A stretch of DNA of 64,000 nt from Bacteroidales bacterium M7 (lineage in GTDB: Bacteria; Bacteroidota; Bacteroidia; Bacteroidales; Muribaculaceae): assembly GCA_001689515.1 (NCBI GenBank), contig LUJR01000009.1, positions 279,039-343,038 of the forward strand. Direction: 5' to 3'. Positions 61,322-64,000 of the stretch are shown piece by piece. The notes under the pieces were generated by a model. It made no database searches and had not been told where the DNA came from. It worked only from the letters and a program-made list of their open reading frames with translations. Within the stretch, counting starts at the first letter, position 1. Each line of letters starts with the position of its first letter. Position numbers and translations under genes: made by a program.

Positions 61322-61397
61322 GTAGGGACGCGGCGTGCCGCGTCATCAAATGCAATTCCTGATGCTAATACGATGACGCGGCACGCCGCGTCCCTAC
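61322..61397. repeat. Class B GTAG-hairpin inverted doublet (76 bp)
   Basis: Head-out pair of GTAGG + GACGCGGC-GT-GCCGCGTC (61322-61344) and its inverted copy (61375-61397), spacer ATCAAATGCAAT ... ATACGATGA, itself bounded by TCATC/GATGA. Confidence 0.93.
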
Positions 61398-61476
61398 AAC
61401 CTTGTGGTTTATGGTTACATAATTAACGGTCGGATGAATACGCATGTTTTCGTGCGTATTTCGGTATGGTTGGTGA

Positions 61477-62592
61477 TCACTTCACTTCGCAGACCCATGC
61501 GCCGGGGTAGCGGGCGGCGGTGGCTGGCTGCTGCGACACGAGAGCTTCCTTGGAGTCGGATGCTGCGGAGTAGACGCGATAGCGTGAACCCATCTTCTTG
61601 ACCTTTAGAGTGTTGTCACCGCTTTGGCGTATGAATGCTCGCGCATCGCTGTCAGATGTCAGTGATGCCACCACGAGTATGTATGAAGCCTGGTCAGATG
61701 CTTGGGTGTTGGCAGCCACAGGGCGCTCCTTCATCGCGGGGACGCTCGGAGTGGCAGTCTCTTTGGCTGTGACAGGAACAGGGGCAGGTGCGGGCGTGCT
61801 TGTCTGTACCGGAACCGGATTGGCTGGGATGATCAGCGGGGCATCCTCGCGTTGCTCGGGCACTGAGGGCTTCACTGTGGCAGTGGCGCTCTCGGGATCG
61901 GGGTATGCGATATACAGTTCGCGAGCGAACTGCACAGGCTCAAAAGAGGAGAAGCCGGTGCCTAAGGCTGCCATGGTGGTGCGGTCGGTGGAGCGGGAAG
62001 GGGAGAGGTATGTGAATACGCATGTGGCTATCACTGCCACAGCCACGGCTACGCGGCTGTAGACCGACCGGGCTGCTGTGAGCCAAAACGGATGCTGCTT
62101 GAAATCTTCGTCATAAGCCGAGATTGCATCCGAGATCTTAGCCGATTGTTGGGCTGAGGAGGCTATCAGCTGCTTGATCGGGGTGACCTGCAGAGCCGGA
62201 AGCACGGCATAAGGGTTGACGGCTACCGACAGCGCAGAGGGGATGAACTCCGGAGTAGCATCATCCTGATACCTGAGTGTGCCGAGTGAGCCTATAGACA
62301 GGGTACCGGCAGCCGCTATGCGTGATTTCAGAGCTGCCACACAGTCAGCCAATGATTCCGAGGCGAGGGCGAACGACCAACGGTGGCGGCGCATCAGGCT
62401 TGTCACGAGCATGCCGTCATTATGGTCGATGCGTGGGTTGAACGAGAGCCGGCGCGAGGGTGGCATGAAAGCCCCGGACTCCTTATTTATATAAGCGGGG
62501 ACTTTCTCGGCTATGAATGCGCCGAAACCGGGCACGATGACACAGTCATTGCGCACGATGAGATGCTCTATATGTTCTGTCAGGTTAATCAT
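61477..62592 (-). CDS. HU-CCDC81/SPOR-type membrane protein
   Basis: A 371-residue protein. Residues 1-140 resemble the tandem HU-like domain pair of Bacteroidota proteins (LIVRNDCVIVPGFGAFIAEKVPAY; ALKSRIAAAGTLSIGSLGTL). A transmembrane helix lies at about 182-200 (VAVAVAVIATCVFTYL). Residues 235-300 are a Pro/Ala/Thr-rich periplasmic linker, and the last 75 residues (SYILVVASLTSDSDARAFI) are a SPOR domain, which binds denuded septal peptidoglycan. It may link DNA-binding-like domains in the cytoplasm to the division septum; that link is inference. Confidence 0.87.
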   Translation of the reverse strand: MINLTEHIEHLIVRNDCVIVPGFGAFIAEKVPAYINKESGAFMPPSRRLSFNPRIDHNDGMLVTSLMRRHRWSFALASESLADCVAALKSRIAAAGTLSIGSLGTLRYQDDATPEFIPSALSVAVNPYAVLPALQVTPIKQLIASSAQQSAKISDAISAYDEDFKQHPFWLTAARSVYSRVAVAVAVIATCVFTYLSPSRSTDRTTMAALGTGFSSFEPVQFARELYIAYPDPESATATVKPSVPEQREDAPLIIPANPVPVQTSTPAPAPVPVTAKETATPSVPAMKERPVAANTQASDQASYILVVASLTSDSDARAFIRQSGDNTLKVKKMGSRYRVYSAASDSKEALVSQQPATAARYPGAWVCEVK

Positions 62593-62599
62593 AGCAAGG

Positions 62600-62630
62600 C
62601 AAAGTTAGCAAGAAAGGAGGAGATTACAAA
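62600..62630 (-). promoter_or_regulatory. Bacteroidota-type promoter of the HU/SPOR gene
   Basis: Minus strand: TTTG (62627-62630), 19 bases, TAACTTTG (62600-62607). The ATG is only eight bases from the -7 element, so the transcript would be nearly leaderless. Confidence 0.65.
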
Positions 62631-62710
62631 ATTTCACGAAACTTAAAATTGAGATAAAATTTTTTGAGGAAAAATTCGGAAAAAATGTAAATAATCTGAA
62701 AAATTAATAT

Positions 62711-62718
62711 TATATTTG
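62711..62718 (+). promoter_or_regulatory. Candidate -7 element for the SusE/F-like gene
   Basis: TATATTTG fits the -7 consensus about 128 bases upstream of the ATG; no TTTG at -33 was found. The rest of the gap 62593-62845 shows nothing else recognisable. Confidence 0.45.
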
Positions 62719-62845
62719 CAATGTCATTTTTGGGAAGATGCCTTGCGAGACGCAAGCGTTGATGCATGGCTCAGACCAGGGATGGCGCAAACCTAAACAA
62801 CATCAACCTTATTTTTCAACCAATTCAAAAAACAACGATTGCATT

Positions 62846-63703
62846 ATGAAGAAATTTACTCTTGCTCTCGCAACTCTCGCATTGAGTGTCGCCTCAATGA
62901 ACGCAGCTGACTACTATCTGATCGGCGGTTTCAACGGCTGGGGGCTAAAAGATGCCAGCTGTCTTTTCTCAGAGACAGCTGAGGCAGGTGTGTATGAACT
63001 CAAGTATGAGGGTACTCTTGAGACTGGTTTCAAGATCAATGATGGCACATGGAGTGGTATAGACCTTGGCAGTAATGGTTCTGACCTCGTTGTAGGAGAA
63101 CCCTACAATCTCACATCAAAGGGTGGCAACATTGCAATTGCCAAAAATATTGAGAATCCTTTTCTAATCCTTAATACCAACGACAATACTCTTCTTATAA
63201 AAGGTGAGCAGGTTGAGGCAGAATATGCTTATGGCATCTGGGGTCAGATTATGGGAAAAGTTGATGCTCAGGGAGCACCCGAGTGGTCTGCTGGTGACAT
63301 GACAGAGGAAGCTGGCAAGTGGGTTATGTCTGCATCTGTGGTACCTGGTGAGTTTGGTATCAAGAAATTGAATGCTCAGACTGGTACTCAGGCTGATTGG
63401 CTCAGTTCTGCTGATGACGGTTCTGTCGTCCTTAATAGCCCTATGTCAGTGAAAGTTGAAGGCACAAACTGGACAAGCAATCTCACCGGCAACTACTCAT
63501 TTACCTTCGATCCCGAGGCTATGACTCTCATCATCGCTTCTGCTTCTCTGTGGAACGACATCACAGCTGATGAGAACGCTACTTTCGCTATCTACACCAT
63601 CGAAGGCAACATCGTGAAGGCTTCTGCCAACGCTGCTGACGTAGAAAACCTCGAAAGCGGCATGTACATCATCAACGGCGAAAAGGTGATGATCTGCAAG
63701 TAA
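62846..63703 (+). CDS. Secreted SusE/F-like carbohydrate-binding protein with C-terminal sorting-type tail
   Basis: A 285-residue protein. MKKFTLALATLALSVASMNA is a signal peptide without a lipobox Cys. Residues 20-115 resemble a SusE/SusF starch-binding-type beta-sandwich (YYLIGGFNGWGLKD ... TGFKINDG), and 120-240 a second similar domain (YGIWGQIMGKVDAQG ... FGIKKLNAQ). The last 40 residues (FAIYTIEGNIVKASANA, then LESGMYIINGEKVMICK) match the pattern of Bacteroidota C-terminal sorting tails. The ATG at 62846 is chosen for the signal peptide. A true terminator follows. Confidence 0.78.
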   Translation: MKKFTLALATLALSVASMNAADYYLIGGFNGWGLKDASCLFSETAEAGVYELKYEGTLETGFKINDGTWSGIDLGSNGSDLVVGEPYNLTSKGGNIAIAKNIENPFLILNTNDNTLLIKGEQVEAEYAYGIWGQIMGKVDAQGAPEWSAGDMTEEAGKWVMSASVVPGEFGIKKLNAQTGTQADWLSSADDGSVVLNSPMSVKVEGTNWTSNLTGNYSFTFDPEAMTLIIASASLWNDITADENATFAIYTIEGNIVKASANAADVENLESGMYIINGEKVMICK

Positions 63704-63731
63704 TCCCGACTAACTTTACATCATAAGTCAG

Positions 63732-63777
63732 CTGCCTCCACCCACCCCCGGGCGGAGGCAGCTCACGTTTTATTCCT
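63732..63777 (+). terminator. Intrinsic terminator
   Basis: Ten-base arms AGCTGCCTCC and GGAGGCAGCT with a 14-base C-rich loop, followed by CACGTTTTATTCC, about 30 bases after the stop. Confidence 0.8.
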
Positions 63778-63797
63778 CCCCCTGGCTTGCGCTTTTT

Positions 63798-63912
63798 GCC
63801 CCGGCAGCTACGCCGCCGGATTCCGCCGTGGAATGCCACCTACCACAAGCCGCACGAGCCTGACGGCTCGCTTGCATGTGGCTACTGCTCCCCTCGCGGT
63901 TAACACCGCGAG
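63798..63912. repeat. Right half of the modular element of 60144-60384
   Basis: Colinear with 60273-60384: GCCCCGGCAG, CGCCGG, CACAAG, then hairpin CGAGCC-TGAC-GGCTCG (63855-63870), the conserved link CTTGCATGTGGCTACTGCTC, and hairpin CTCGCGG-TTAACA-CCGCGAG (63893-63912). Relative to the other copy each hairpin has a changed base pair with both partners altered. No inverted left half is visible, although the window ends 88 bases later; the remaining sequence to 64000 shows nothing else. Confidence 0.9.
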
Positions 63913-64000
63913 CCCCGTCTCATACATTTCGACAAACGCCTCACGTCTATCCCCCTCACGAATTGATAAATAACGGGTCAGTAGCAAAAGCCGGTTGAAT

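Noticed and set aside
53438..61397. Clustered hairpins as a CRISPR array
   Set aside because: Repeats are palindromic in inverted pairs, irregularly spaced and outside any leader or cas context.

Overview
The window looks like chromosomal DNA of a gut-type Bacteroidales bacterium; my best guess is the family Muribaculaceae, which is inference from gene repertoire and style. The supporting signs are several promoters of the Bacteroidota type (TTTG, 19-20 bp, TAnnTTTG), an HU-like/SPOR membrane protein, a SusE/F-like secreted protein with a C-terminal sorting-type tail, a 4-alpha-glucanotransferase with two N-terminal starch-binding domains, and coexistence of a B12-dependent and an anaerobic ribonucleotide reductase. 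No rRNA, tRNA, CRISPR array, intact insertion sequence or prophage was seen.

Region 1 (1-25378) is the distal part of a surface polysaccharide locus, all on the + strand, with most genes overlapping or a few bases apart. It holds the end of a membrane protein (probably the flippase), about sixteen glycosyltransferase-type proteins (GT2, GT4, GT8, a galactofuranosyltransferase-like protein, a DUF616 protein), a UDP-glucuronate 4-epimerase-like enzyme, a HAD-domain protein, two acyltransferase-3 membrane proteins, a Wzy-like polymerase, and a nucleotidyltransferase-kinase fusion and an APH-type kinase on either side of a GT4 gene. A GT2-GT8 gene pair occurs twice. The last two glycosyltransferase genes are separated from the rest by a 460-bp stack of concentric palindromes.

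Region 2 (25398-45378) is housekeeping: a Na+/Ca2+ exchanger; a minus-strand operon (DUF5106 thioredoxin-like protein, mnmA, bifunctional nuclease, nucleoside-type MFS permease, rsmE) behind a good consensus promoter; malQ; nrdJ; an outer-membrane beta-barrel receptor; then on the + strand a small conserved protein, agmatine deiminase, GDP-fucose synthase and a TonB_C/WG lipoprotein; then an XRE-type regulator with an AT-rich, palindrome-containing 0.9-kb upstream region.

Region 3 (45379-64000) has a hypothetical protein, rsmI, a coiled-coil lipoprotein, a U32 protein, galE, a histidine phosphatase, serC-serA, nrdD-nrdG, then minus-strand maf, kdsC, a Rossmann-DUF2520 protein, a nitroreductase and the HU/SPOR protein, and finally the SusE/F-like secreted protein.

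The most unusual content is between genes. At least eighteen short hairpins share one design: a GTAGG head, a stem closed by GAC/GTC, and a two-base centre (class A stem GACATGCC/GGCATGTC; class B stem GACGCGGC/GCCGCGTC). They occur singly, as head-out inverted doublets of 73-92 bp, and inside ~160-bp composite elements with outer arms around GGTGTTGCA. A GTAG head followed by a hairpin, in inverted doublets, is the known architecture of REP/REPIN sequences mobilised by RAYT transposases, so I propose a REP-like system; no RAYT gene lies in the window. A second modular element (60144-60384 and 63798-63912) shows compensatory base changes in two hairpins.
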